The notes below the pieces were generated by a model. It ran no database searches. It was not told the origin of the DNA and worked only from the letters and a program-made list of their open reading frames with translations. A program made the translations under genes and the position numbers. From Echinarachnius parma (taxonomy: Eukaryota > Echinodermata > Echinoidea > Clypeasteroida > Echinarachniidae), in NCBI GenBank assembly GCA_037951105.1, contig JBAMJV010008012.1, positions 1 to 64,000 of the forward strand: DNA of 64,000 bases, given 5' to 3'. Of the stretch, positions 43,138 to 53,210 are shown in pieces; positions within the stretch are counted from its first letter, which is position 1; every line of letters starts with the position of its first letter.

Positions 43138-46100
43138 TCCAACTTCAGGATGATTGCGCTAACGTCGTGCATCGGGAAGCTTTTCCACCAAGTTCTGGCT
43201 AACAGAACGGTCGACTACTTAAAGGCGAATCATCTCATCGACACAACGACGCAGAAGGCATTCCTGCCCAACGTGAGTGGATGCATCGAGCACTCCAGAT
43301 GCCTGACCGAGATCATCGCAGATGCGCGCCACAGGAAGAGGACGGTGCACGTGACCTTCTTTGATCTTGCTGACGCGTTTGGGTCTGTGAGCCACGACCT
43401 GATCACCCACACACTAGAGAGGAACGGCCTTCCGCCATCCATCATCAAATACGTCAACTCACTATACGGGAAGCTGAACGGGTATGTACAGGGTCCCGGC
43501 TGGTCCTCATCACATTTCCCGTTCAAACAGGGTACCTTCCAGGGCGACCCCTTCTCCCCTGTTCTTTTTATTATGGTTTTTGACCCCATTATAAGATACC
43601 TAAAAAACGTCGAGGCTTCTCATGGATATGACTTGAATGGAGAAAGAATAATCACACTCCCATATGCAGATGACTTCATTTTGGTGACTAGCCATAAAAC
43701 ACGACACCAAAAACTGATGAACGAGGTGTCGAAAATAACTAAATCAATGAACTTCGAATTAAAGTTATCCAAATGTAAAACATTATCTATTAATGGTGGG
43801 GCAATGAAAGATGTACTGTTTCAAATTGATGGCACTCCACTGGAATTGGTTAGAAATTCCCCAGAAAAGTTTTTGGGTTCCTGGATCACAAGTTCGTCTG
43901 CTGAATGTTTCGATAAAATCAAAGAACGAATCGAATGTATGTTGGATAATATAGACTCATCATCTGTACGTCCAGAGTATAAAATAAAGGTGTACACGAA
44001 ATATTTTTTGCATTCAATCAAGTTCATGTTGACTGTGCATGACCTCACGAAGACCCAAAGAACAACCCTCGACCTGACTTGTTCAAAATTCTTGAAAAAA
44101 TGGCTTGGAATGCCCCAAAGAGGGGCCACATCTGCCATTATACATTGTGAGCAAGGTCTGAATATACCTCTCATTTCACAAGTCTACAGTGAGTGTCATG
44201 CACAGGCGACAGCACATTGCCAATTACGAGCTGATGATAGGGTTCAAACAGCAATGAATGCTTGTATCGAAAGAGAACAAACCTATCAAAGAAAATCATA
44301 CGGCAATGTTAGAGCAGCGGAAATAGTTCAGACTGCTAACGAAGCTACCCCGGATGGAAATTGGAAATTGTTAAAGAAAAATATTAAAGGGCTAGTGTCT
44401 GAGGAATTTCAGGAGAAGTGGACTGACAAAATCCAAACACTTCTCCTTCAGGGGCATTTCTTAGAATTGATGAAACTTGAAAATGAAGATCTTACATGGA
44501 AAAGTGTTATGTATGACCTCCCGTACAAAGTTCTTAGTTTTGCTGTCAGATCATCCATTGACTGTCTGCCAACCTTTAGGAACCTGCAGCGATGGGGTAA
44601 GAGGGCTACGGCAAAATGTAAATTTTGTGGAAACAAACAAACTCTCCAACATGTGTTGAATGGTTGCAGGATTATGCTAGAACAGGGGCGCTTCACTTGG
44701 AGACACAATAACGTTCTACACTTTCTATACCAATTAATGAAAGACACACTCAACGACACATTTGAAATAATTGCCGACCTTCCAGAATGTCCAGGACACT
44801 TCACAATCCCACCCCACATCATACCCACTTCGCAACGCCCAGACATGGTACTTTATTCTGAAAGTAAAAAAGAAATTGTCATTTTTGAACTCACTGTACC
44901 GTTTGAAATGAACATCGAAACACGCCACGTACAGAAAAGCAACAAGTATGCGCCCCTGGTAAATGACATTGTAGAACAAGGATATAGTTGCCAATTAATT
45001 TGCCTTGAAGTTGGCTCCCGAGGCTATGTGTCCAAAGAAAATAAATTTAGACTGAAAGAAATTGAAGTTAGGTAGAAAGTTTAAATATGTGATGTGCCAT
45101 TTGAGTAAATTGTCCGTCATTTCAAGCTATTCGATTTTTTGTACAAAAGACGAACCAACCTGGGTAAACACTGGCACACTCTCTATTCCATACCACATAC
45201 AAACAAAAACTTAAGCCAGGTACCACGGGTTCCTGTTGGTAAACAGTAAATGGATATTCAGTTTTCCTTTCCTTTTTTCGTTTTGAAATGATAATTTAAG
45301 TTAATAAAATGGACAGTATAGTGTATTTAATTGAATGAAATACTTTATAACTGTTTCATTGCCTGAACTATATATTGCACTCTTTCAATGTTTTATATAT
45401 ATATTGTGTGCTGCTGTTGCATGTTTGCTAAGGAAATATTATTTATGAGTTGTTTATTAGAAGTTAATATGTAGTACTGTATTAGTTGTTATAATTGTTC
45501 ATTGAATAATTACATTTGTAAATTTTTATTTTTGAAACACACCAAACCTTGCAATGTGCTATTTTGTTCTCTCTTTCCCTCTCTTTCAATGATTAGTATA
45601 ATAATGATAAAGTATAGGAATTTAAATTAATTGTCTATTGTCATGGGAGCATGCCCCCGTCTCTTACATTCACCTCTCTCAGTATCTTAATTCCTATATT
45701 TTCGCTTTCAAAATAATTTGAACAAATTTAGGTGGAGAATATTATTGTAAAACAAGTACCACGTCTATCAGGCTGCATTACACATTTAATAATTCAATAA
45801 TTCAATAATTTGCTCTTTTTTGTGTGTGTTCTTTCTTATGTTGTATATCTTAAATACCCCTCTGGAAGTCAATCATTATAGATAATTTAAGTGTGTATAG
45901 ATTAATATCATAATATAACTAATTTGATAAGCATAACAAGATTTTGTTCAATTTTTGATTTTTGTTTTAATTGATTTATTTTGATTACGTTGTTATATAA
46001 AACGTTTGAATTGTATTTAAGATACATTATATGCAACATTTAATTGTTTATGCAAGAAAGATACATATATTTTCCATGAGTTATATGCTTATGAAGTCTA

Positions 46101-46283
46101 ACATCTTATATATATATATATATATGATTGCTATGATTATTGCTACTTTGATATACATGTTTTGTTTTGTCTACCCTGCCTCTTGTCACTATGTAACGGT
46201 TTATCCATTTCATTTGTGACAGTGGACCTGGGTTTCTATGTTTTACATCTTTTGTTTTCGTTTGAAGTTAATAAAGATGATAT
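43138..46283 (+). mobile_element. R2-like (RLE-type) LINE inserted in the left arm
   Basis: Homology between the two arms is continuous on the right but is split on the left between about 43137 ('tagattcc') and 46284 ('tatataaaatg'). The inserted block is therefore this 3.15-kb LINE: a 5'-truncated coding region and about 1.2 kb of AT-rich 3' UTR ending 'aagttaataaagatgatat'. The flanks give no clear duplication. Confidence 0.75.
43150..45075 (+). CDS. RLE-type LINE polyprotein, 5'-truncated: RT, CCHC and endonuclease
   Basis: Open for 641 codons. Codons just upstream of the first ATG (SNFR) already continue the RT, so that ATG is not the true start. RT motifs are IALTSCIGKLFH, VTFFDLADAFGSVSH, FQGDPFSPVLF (QGDP-SP is typical of R2-like clades) and LPYADDFILV. 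Then come a thumb/linker and a zinc knuckle CKFCGNKQTLQHVLNGC (CX2CX8HX4C). Next is RPDMVLYSESKKEIVIFEL, which fits the PD-(D/E)xK restriction-like endonuclease of R2/NeSL/Hero-type LINEs. The N-terminal DNA-binding part is missing. An uninterrupted frame implies a recent insertion. The exact clade is uncertain. Confidence 0.8.
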   Translation: MIALTSCIGKLFHQVLANRTVDYLKANHLIDTTTQKAFLPNVSGCIEHSRCLTEIIADARHRKRTVHVTFFDLADAFGSVSHDLITHTLERNGLPPSIIKYVNSLYGKLNGYVQGPGWSSSHFPFKQGTFQGDPFSPVLFIMVFDPIIRYLKNVEASHGYDLNGERIITLPYADDFILVTSHKTRHQKLMNEVSKITKSMNFELKLSKCKTLSINGGAMKDVLFQIDGTPLELVRNSPEKFLGSWITSSSAECFDKIKERIECMLDNIDSSSVRPEYKIKVYTKYFLHSIKFMLTVHDLTKTQRTTLDLTCSKFLKKWLGMPQRGATSAIIHCEQGLNIPLISQVYSECHAQATAHCQLRADDRVQTAMNACIEREQTYQRKSYGNVRAAEIVQTANEATPDGNWKLLKKNIKGLVSEEFQEKWTDKIQTLLLQGHFLELMKLENEDLTWKSVMYDLPYKVLSFAVRSSIDCLPTFRNLQRWGKRATAKCKFCGNKQTLQHVLNGCRIMLEQGRFTWRHNNVLHFLYQLMKDTLNDTFEIIADLPECPGHFTIPPHIIPTSQRPDMVLYSESKKEIVIFELTVPFEMNIETRHVQKSNKYAPLVNDIVEQGYSCQLICLEVGSRGYVSKENKFRLKEIEVR

Positions 46284-46735
46284 ATATATAAAATGTTTTT
46301 TTTTTCTCGATCTGTCTGCTTTGTATAGACAACTTGATATTTTTTTTGCATTATTATGCAAATTTCCTTTTCCTAGAATGAAATGTAAGACTGTTATGTT
46401 GTATATTATATGTTTTAGGCCCTAAATTAGGCATAACTCCGTCTGAATTTCACCTTAAAAGTGGAATAGGGATTGCATTGCGCTACATACAAACAATTTA
46501 AGATTATACATTTAATAGTAACCCTATGTATCTAGTCCTGAGTGAGATTTGTGATAGCATTTTTACTCCAATATCAAGTTAAGATAAAATGTTTGGGAAA
46601 AATTCTAGTCAGAAACTTGTTTTTCAATATTTGTATTATTCTTCAGTTTGGCATGTCATTTCTTTTCAGAGAAGAGAAAAAATTATCACCTCTTGTCTGC
46701 AGTTCATTATTTGATACCTACCCTACAAAAGTGAC
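46284..46735. repeat. Inverted-repeat arm, left (inner part)
   Basis: Resumes the left arm: 'tttgtatagacaacttgat', 'aaaagtggaataggga' and 'tctagtcctgagtgagattt' each have complements in 51790-52040. The similarity fades at about 46735 and 51620. Confidence 0.85.
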
Positions 46736-47689
46736 AGAAACGTCATGTGATAACTAAATGAGTACACGCACATGCATGCCTTTATGATTACCATGGCGAC
46801 AGAAAATGGCGAATTAATTAAATAAAATTAAAGTTAACGTCCACATTAAAAATGTTTTAGATCATGAAAAGTTGTCTAGAATTTAGAGGCACATGCATGG
46901 GAACGTATGTGTGTGTAGAACTGTTAACTCCTTTTTGCAACATTTGCGCTCTTATTTTGTTACCAAAATCAACGTACTATGCCAATATTCATAATAAACG
47001 GGATACTAAGAACATTCCATTAACCACTGACACCTCACATATGATCTGCTAGCATGGCGGCATGTGAAAGCATGGCTGTGGCAATAGCTGATGTCAGTTA
47101 GATTAAATATGTCATGATTGTTTTTCTTTACTACGAATAAAGGTGACAAATAACTTAAGCATTACACCGTCTGTCTCATATACTAGCTGTAGTGATGAGA
47201 TATAATGCCAACATGTACCATTATCTTTACGCCATGAAATTATGATAAAGAATTATACCAAAATTAAGCATCTACCATCTAGCTGCGCCACATCTTTAAG
47301 CTTTTGAAGCGCTTGATCCTAAACCAGCACCACGCAATCACAAAAGAGCACCCCAAATTTGTGCAGGCTGGCTCCTGACCAATGTTATTAATCACGAGCT
47401 AAGTAATTAATTTGCCACAGTCCATAGAAGATATCTTAAAACCAACAGCAATTGCTACCTATGCATATGAAACTGTAAGCCACTGGCTCATCCTTAACAT
47501 GTAAATGAGGTTACAATTGATTCACTTAACCAAACTGCTGAAACAATTCTGATTTATGCTGAAGACCTTTGAATTGTAGTCAAGAGCACAAGAACACAAC
47601 ACAGTAATGATCTGTCAAATTAATATCACACTCAGTACAATCCTATTAACATACACCAACTAAATGTAAATCTTACCACGACAAAATTT
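46736..47689. other. Loop of the inverted repeat, no gene recognised
   Basis: AT-rich, no feature I can support. A short frame at 46864-47052 has no domain. Confidence 0.3.
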
Positions 47690-48192
47690 ACATGTGTGGA
47701 CAACTCTGTTGGGAGGACACTTTCCCTGTCCCAGAACGGCATCCATCAGAACATGCAAGCTCCAGAAAAAGACATATCAGCAACAAAGCGTTAAACAGAC
47801 CACTTCTTTGTCACACCTTCAAGCTGTTCAAGCGACTAGTTTTGACCCGCTTATGTGCAGTTGTAGAACCATCTCTGATGAAGGAGCAGGCAGGATTCCG
47901 TTCTGGGAAGTCTTGCACAAGACAACTGCTTAACCTTACCCAACATATAGAAAATGGTTTCCAGTAAGTGTCTTAACTGGCTTTGTGTTTGTAGACCTCT
48001 CAGCAGCTTATGCTACTGTCAACCACAACAGGCTCTACACAAACTACTGAATGTGAACAACATGCACCTGACCAAAATGGTCAAGACTCTGATTGAAAAA
48101 GTTGGTTGAGCTGTTTGGAAAGAAGAGTCGTTGGCGCAGGCAGAAGAATGGCCTCCCCAAGGAAGCATTCTGGCCCAACTCTGTTCAACATT
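47690..48192 (+). pseudogene. Jockey/CR1-type LINE C, RT part before a hAT-like insertion
   Basis: RT fingers and palm in broken frames: LLCHTFKLFKRLVLTRL, PSLMKEQAGFRSGKSC, then (shifted) VDLSAAYATVNH, GKKSRWRRQKNGLPQG and LAPTLFNI at about 48180. The frame is cut after ...FNI by the element at 48193 and resumes at 49332. Several stops and indels make it dead. Confidence 0.75.
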
Positions 48193-48235
48193 CATGGGCG
48201 TAGATCTGTCATTGATACTTATTCAATCCGTGTGA

Positions 48236-49240
48236 TACGATCCATGTGTCATCTGGTGTTCCCCAAGGAACGGTACTGGGCCCCCTATTGTTCATCACAT
48301 TTATAAATGACATCTCCCATGGTATCACGTCCAAGCTAAGGCTGTTTGCAGATAACTGTCTCATATACAATCCTATTCATGACATCTCGGACCACCATGC
48401 GCTTCAGCGGGACCATGACCGCCTTCATCAATGGTCTCTTACCTGGCAGATGAAATTCAACACAGAGAAATGTCATCTTCTACGGTTCTCACTCCGCCGA
48501 AACAACTTTGAAGGCAATTACCTACTGGGCAATACTCAACTTACAGCAGTTCAAAACTACAAATACCTGGGTCTTACCTTTTCTCACAACCTATCCTGGC
48601 AAAAACACATTGATGGAATTGCATCGAAATCCAACCAAATGCTCGGGCTTATCAATAGGAATCTACGACGCTCTTCCCAGAAGATCCGACAACAAGCCTT
48701 CTTCTCCCTGGTTAGACCTCGCTTGGAATATTGTGCAACAGTCTGGAATCCATCTACAAAGAAGAGCATCTCAAAGATTGAAGCTGTACAGAGGCGAGCA
48801 GCAAGATTCGTTCTTCAACAATACCGCCATTCTGAGAGTGTGTCTGCTATGATTCAACAACTTCAATGGAGTACACTGGAAAGACGCAGACACATCTCCT
48901 GCCTTAGCCTCCTCTACAAAATTCAGAATGGCATGGTAGCAATTACACCTGACCAACTCCTCACACCAATGGCCCCAAGCATCACCAGACAATACCACCC
49001 AAATAAGCTCAAGCATATACATACTCGAACTCAGCTTTACCAGAACTCCTACTTCCCACAAACTGTAACAGCATGGAATGCGCTCCCCAATAATATCTTG
49101 GCTTCTACATCACTAGGAGCCTTTGCGGGAGCAGTTGCCTCAATCGGCAATTAATGGGATACCTCACCGGTTCCCCTCGACTCTACGTCCTGACTGATGG
49201 ACCCTGTCGAGTACCCAAGTAGAAGTAGAAGTAGAAGTAT
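48236..49240 (+). mobile_element. LINE D, 5'-truncated, with (TAGAAG)n tail
   Basis: Begins within the RT palm (SSGVPQGTVLG) and ends with an 'aagtagaagtagaagtagaag' tail at about 49217-49240. The coding region at 48246-49154 is intact, so the insertion is probably recent. It lies inside the hAT-like element at 48193. Confidence 0.8.
48246..49154 (+). CDS. LINE D reverse transcriptase, C-terminal 302 residues
   Basis: Open frame starting at GVPQGTVLGPLLFITFIND, then LRLFADNCLIY (catalytic site; the usual FADDCL reads FADNCL, so the second catalytic Asp is replaced by Asn). It continues MKFNTEKCHLLRFS, YKYLGLTFSHNLSW, RPRLEYCATVWNP, IEAVQRRAARFVLQQY and a normal C-terminus WNALPNNIL. The N-terminal endonuclease and fingers are missing by 5' truncation. 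The Asp-to-Asn change would disable polymerisation. Group: jockey/CR1-like. Confidence 0.85.
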   Translation: MSSGVPQGTVLGPLLFITFINDISHGITSKLRLFADNCLIYNPIHDISDHHALQRDHDRLHQWSLTWQMKFNTEKCHLLRFSLRRNNFEGNYLLGNTQLTAVQNYKYLGLTFSHNLSWQKHIDGIASKSNQMLGLINRNLRRSSQKIRQQAFFSLVRPRLEYCATVWNPSTKKSISKIEAVQRRAARFVLQQYRHSESVSAMIQQLQWSTLERRRHISCLSLLYKIQNGMVAITPDQLLTPMAPSITRQYHPNKLKHIHTRTQLYQNSYFPQTVTAWNALPNNILASTSLGAFAGAVASIGN

Positions 49241-49244
49241 TCAT

Positions 49245-49266
49245 CGAGGGGGGGGGGGGGGGGGGT
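49245..49266 (+). repeat. Poly-G tract
   Basis: 22 consecutive or nearly consecutive G inside the right end of the hAT-like element. It resembles the G-runs in the hAT-like element at 8152-8651. Confidence 0.95.
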
Positions 49267-49331
49267 GATCTATTGATTCCCTGATGAATATGTATTACGT
49301 ACATGTAAGTATCTACGCCCATGTCAACATT

Positions 49332-50090
49332 TATGTAAACGATCAACCTATATCTACCCTGAGACAAGGTTTCATCTGTGCAGATGACCTGTGTATCACC
49401 ACCAAAAGTGATGACTTCCCTAAGGCAGAAGCCACCTTGTATGAGGGACTTACCAACCTATCCTTGTACTACAAAGAGAATCATCTGAAGTCTAATTCAA
49501 CTAAATCTGAAATAAGCGCCTTTCATCTGAAGAACATGCATGCAAACCAGAAACTGAAGATCACTTGGAATGGAACTAGACTGGGACACTGTGATAGTCC
49601 TCTCTACATATCTAGGGGTGACCTCAGATATATCTTTCAAACGTACTAGGCCTATATCACCAAGCTCGAGGGAAAGGTCAACAATCAGATCTACCGCTCT
49701 GGCTCTCACTTATACTATGTTGCAGAGTATGCCTGCACGGATGTGGGAAAGCTCAGCACATGCAACGAAGAACACAAGCTTCCGTTATATCACATGATGT
49801 ATGTGATGAACGAGGACTGATAACATATATCTGATATCTGGCATCACACCCCCTGAAATAAATAGGGCTGCTGATAGCCAGAAGGAATGACTGAGACAAA
49901 CAGAGGACGAAGGACACCCACTGCATCCTTAGATTGAGCTTTAGGACATGCCAGTAGTGTATGCCTATGGTGCCATCATAGAAACTGTCAGCAGGATTCA
50001 ACCAACCCTTCATGACTTTGCGTAGCCTGAATAGGCTTTGACAGGAATGGGAAGATGCAAACCAACATGATGAACTTGGGATATATCGAA
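49332..50090 (+). pseudogene. LINE C, RT part after the hAT-like insertion
   Basis: Resumes with YVNDQPI, then FICADDLCITT (catalytic ADD; Cys for the usual Tyr), SLYYKENHLKSNSTKSEISAF and ITWNGTRLGHCDSPLYI. After a frame change it reads TSALALTYTML, WESSAHATK and LISGITPPEINRAADSQ, and similarity fades near 50090. In the intact element this continues directly from ...LFNI at 48192. Multiple stops make it dead. Confidence 0.78.
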
Positions 50091-51619
50091 GGTGCAGCAA
50101 AATGCGAGTGCGATCAACCCCCTCAGATCATGGATGACCTGCTTAATTGTGATCTGGTACATTGAATGTGCACAATCAAAGATCTGACAGAGGCAAACGA
50201 CGTAGCTCTCAGATTTTCCCGACTTTGGCATGCATTTGTGTGATGATACGAAATAATGCATGAAACAAGCTCTAAACTGCTATTGAAGGTGAGGGTCAGT
50301 AAAAAACAACAACCGATAATCTCCTTGAAAACAAACAGTTTATCAATCTGCAGCAGAGAATGCCTTCACTGTACGCGTGCGGGAGAGATTCTATCACGTA
50401 GAAAGGGTAGACTTATCTCTAACAGTTGTCCATCGCCAAAAATTATCGAGGCAGAGCTCTGTAAAGCGGCCTTGTTTTGTTTTGATGAAAAGAGACTTAT
50501 ACATAGGAGCGGCGATTGGCCTTTTCAAAATGAAAATGGGAACCTTAGGATCGTCGATCTGCCTTTTTTTGATGAAAGATGGACCCTTAGGAGCGGCCGG
50601 ATCGGCTGTAAAACAGGGGTCTTTAAAGCGACACATACCCGTTTTGCAAATACTGTATACACGAGTACCCCCCCCCCCCCCCTTGGGGTCATTGATGACG
50701 ATGGTTGACCACGGTTTATTGCTGTTTGTTATCGACATGTCCACATTGATCTTCGTAGCTTATTTATGCCATGGATATCTCCTGAGGAATATACATTTAA
50801 AAGGGAAAAGGTTCAACAGATATGTGTCGTCCATCCTTCGTTGTTATTTAAGCTTAAAAGCATGTATGCTCTGCCACCGTTTCCCACAGAGTGGATAAAA
50901 CAGCGAATCGATATCAACAATGTTGCCATAGTGGCTTTTCAGGCCGTGATCATTCTAGATTATTTAGGGTTCTCAGGAAGGCCAGATTATATTGAACGGT
51001 TACAACTTTATCTCTACCATTTCTAAGTGTCAATGACTAATGGAATGTCTCCACTTAATTGCTCTAAATAAACTTTGATGTAAAATTATGTTTGGTGAAT
51101 ATGAATATGAATAGTATGCTTCATCTTTATTAAAGAACAAGAGTTGCAGAAAATAATGCTGTACACACAGACTTCCCCTGTGCATAATAGGTTTTGTAAA
51201 CTCTCTGTTACCCTGGTAAGCTCAAACGTATAATGTTCATCCTTGTTAATGAGACGTACTATGCTGTTCCCTTTTCTAAAAAGGGTGGTCCAAGCATAAA
51301 AGTAATATAATTAATGTTTTTCTGTTTAAATCTGACTAGATGTACAATAGCTATTTTGTGTTTGTTATGTATATTTGATATTCGTAAATGTATTCAGATA
51401 GAAACAACTTACTCAATGCTAGATTAACAGGGATGGACAAATGGTACATAAAAGCATATGTATCGCGATGTATTTCTTATTTCATTTTCAAGGTCACATT
51501 CAGACAATTATAAACTATTATACATACATATCCTTGGACGTATGAACTTGCATACTGTACTAATGAAACAAAATCGAGTTGTCAACACAAAACCATCAGT
51601 TTAAGACAAAAAAAAAATC
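50091..51619. other. Loop sequence with an unassigned open-frame cluster
   Basis: At 50256-51026 three frames in turn stay open (150, 173 and 86 codons) with internal duplication (the phrase 'ttttgatgaaa..gga..cttaggagcgg' occurs near 50481 and 50568) and a poly-C run at 50667-50682. I recognise no domain. The rest is AT-rich. It may be an old element or a small exon cluster; no assignment is made. Confidence 0.3.
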
Positions 51620-52980
51620 ATAATTGAGGAGGGATCAACTAATGAACTGTCAACGAGACGTTTTCATTTGTTCTCTTTTCTGAAAAAAAAGTGATGCCGA
51701 AAAGAATAATACAAAATAATACAAAAACAAATTTATGGCAAGATGTCCCAAAACATTTTGCCTTAGTTTGATATCGTAATAGATATGGTATCGAAAATCT
51801 CACTCAGGACTAGATTAATAGAGTTAGGATTAAATAAACAATCGAAATAGTTTGTATGTAACGCACTGTATTCCCTATTCCACTTTTAAAGTAACATTTA
51901 CACATACTTATGCCTGATTTATGCCCTAAAACAAAGAAGATACAACAAAACAGTCTTTAATTTCACTCTAGGAAAAGTAAATTTGCATAATTAATGCGAC
52001 CTAAAAATCAAGTTGTCTATACAAATCAGACAAATAGAGAAAAAAGCCTCATTATATAGGAATCTATGGGATTTTGTAGGTTTTTATCAAATTTTAGTAA
52101 ATAGCGCCCTCATATGATGACCTTTTGAAATTCTAACTATTGCAAACTAAAGATCCCTAGTAGTTTTACATATGTGCCAAATATGAGAATGATTGGTCCT
52201 CAAATAAAGAAATACAAGAGGAAGCAATATGTACCGCCTTGGGCACTACTCTAAATGGCCATCATATGCCTTAAAACTACATATGACGCATGGTGATTAC
52301 GTAATAAAAAACGTAATTTGTGTACATTATATTCAAAGGATAACACCATTTCTGATCTTAGTATACTTTTAGAAATATACAACATAAGTTTCAGCTCATT
52401 ATCATAATTTTCATGGTGAAAAAAATAAACTGTTCTCATGAACATTGTTTTTTTGACCATTTTGTTCAATGAAATTCCCATGATTTTTCATATGCAAATT
52501 TGATGACGTCATAATTATATGAAGCCAATCAACTATGACCATGAAACTTTTTCTGTGTCTTATGCTTAAGTAAACATATGTATCAGCAAAGTTTAGTTGA
52601 TACAGACCTAGCCATTATGAAATGAGAGCATTTAATGCAATCTCAATTTTCACCAACCCTAAGAAATACAGCAAAAAATGAAAAAGTGCTATTTTTACAT
52701 ACCTCCAAAAAAGTAGTAAAAAAACATAGTGCAAATGAGTTTTTTTCTTGGGAACATTTTGTTTCTAACATTAGACATATCAATGGACAAAATGACACCC
52801 AAGTCGGAGGATCATAGGGGGGGGGTCACCGGTAGACCCCTCTGGCCCACGGACTATTAACACATTCAATTGATTTTCGGTATTTGGGCATTATTTTGAA
52901 TACTTTCCAGGAAAAAGAAGTTCAAATTTGAAAATTCTAAAATAAGATGTTTATGATGTCATAGGTTCTGTACTTGATAT
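51620..52980. repeat. Inverted-repeat arm, right (uninterrupted)
   Basis: Reverse complement of the left arm (42053-43137 plus 46284-46735), so the unit as a whole is about 11 kb. Matching blocks include 'gcaaatgagttttttcttgg' and 'cctctggcccacggac'. It shows the empty site of the R2-like LINE. A partial direct copy of the outer left arm follows at 53030-53210 ('cattttccgaaagagc', 'aataatgtccaaatgccg'). Confidence 0.85.
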
Positions 52981-53210
52981 GCCTTGTCGTCAAAAGGCTA
53001 TAACAGAAGGGGATTTCTTGATCCGGGCAAATAGTGGGGAAGTGTGATATCATAAAAAATCCATTTTGGACATTTTCAAAATTGAACTTCATTTTCCGAA
53101 AGAGCATAAAAAATAATGTCCAAATGCCGAAAATCGATTGAATCTGTTTGGTATTAGCTGAGATATGCCCATGCGTCAATGTGTCAATAGGTAATCAGTG
53201 CATCTTTATA

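Larger units (their letters stand above)
48193..49323. mobile_element. hAT-like element inserted in LINE C and containing LINE D
   Basis: Termini CATGGGCGTAGAT (48193-48205) and its exact complement ATCTACGCCCATG (49311-49323). They are flanked by an exact 8-bp duplication TCAACATT at 48185-48192 and 49324-49331, as expected for hAT. Its own sequence is only about 45 bp on the left and 80 bp on the right (with a poly-G run); the rest is the LINE D insertion. The host LINE C frame matches up again on removal, confirming the boundaries. Confidence 0.85.
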
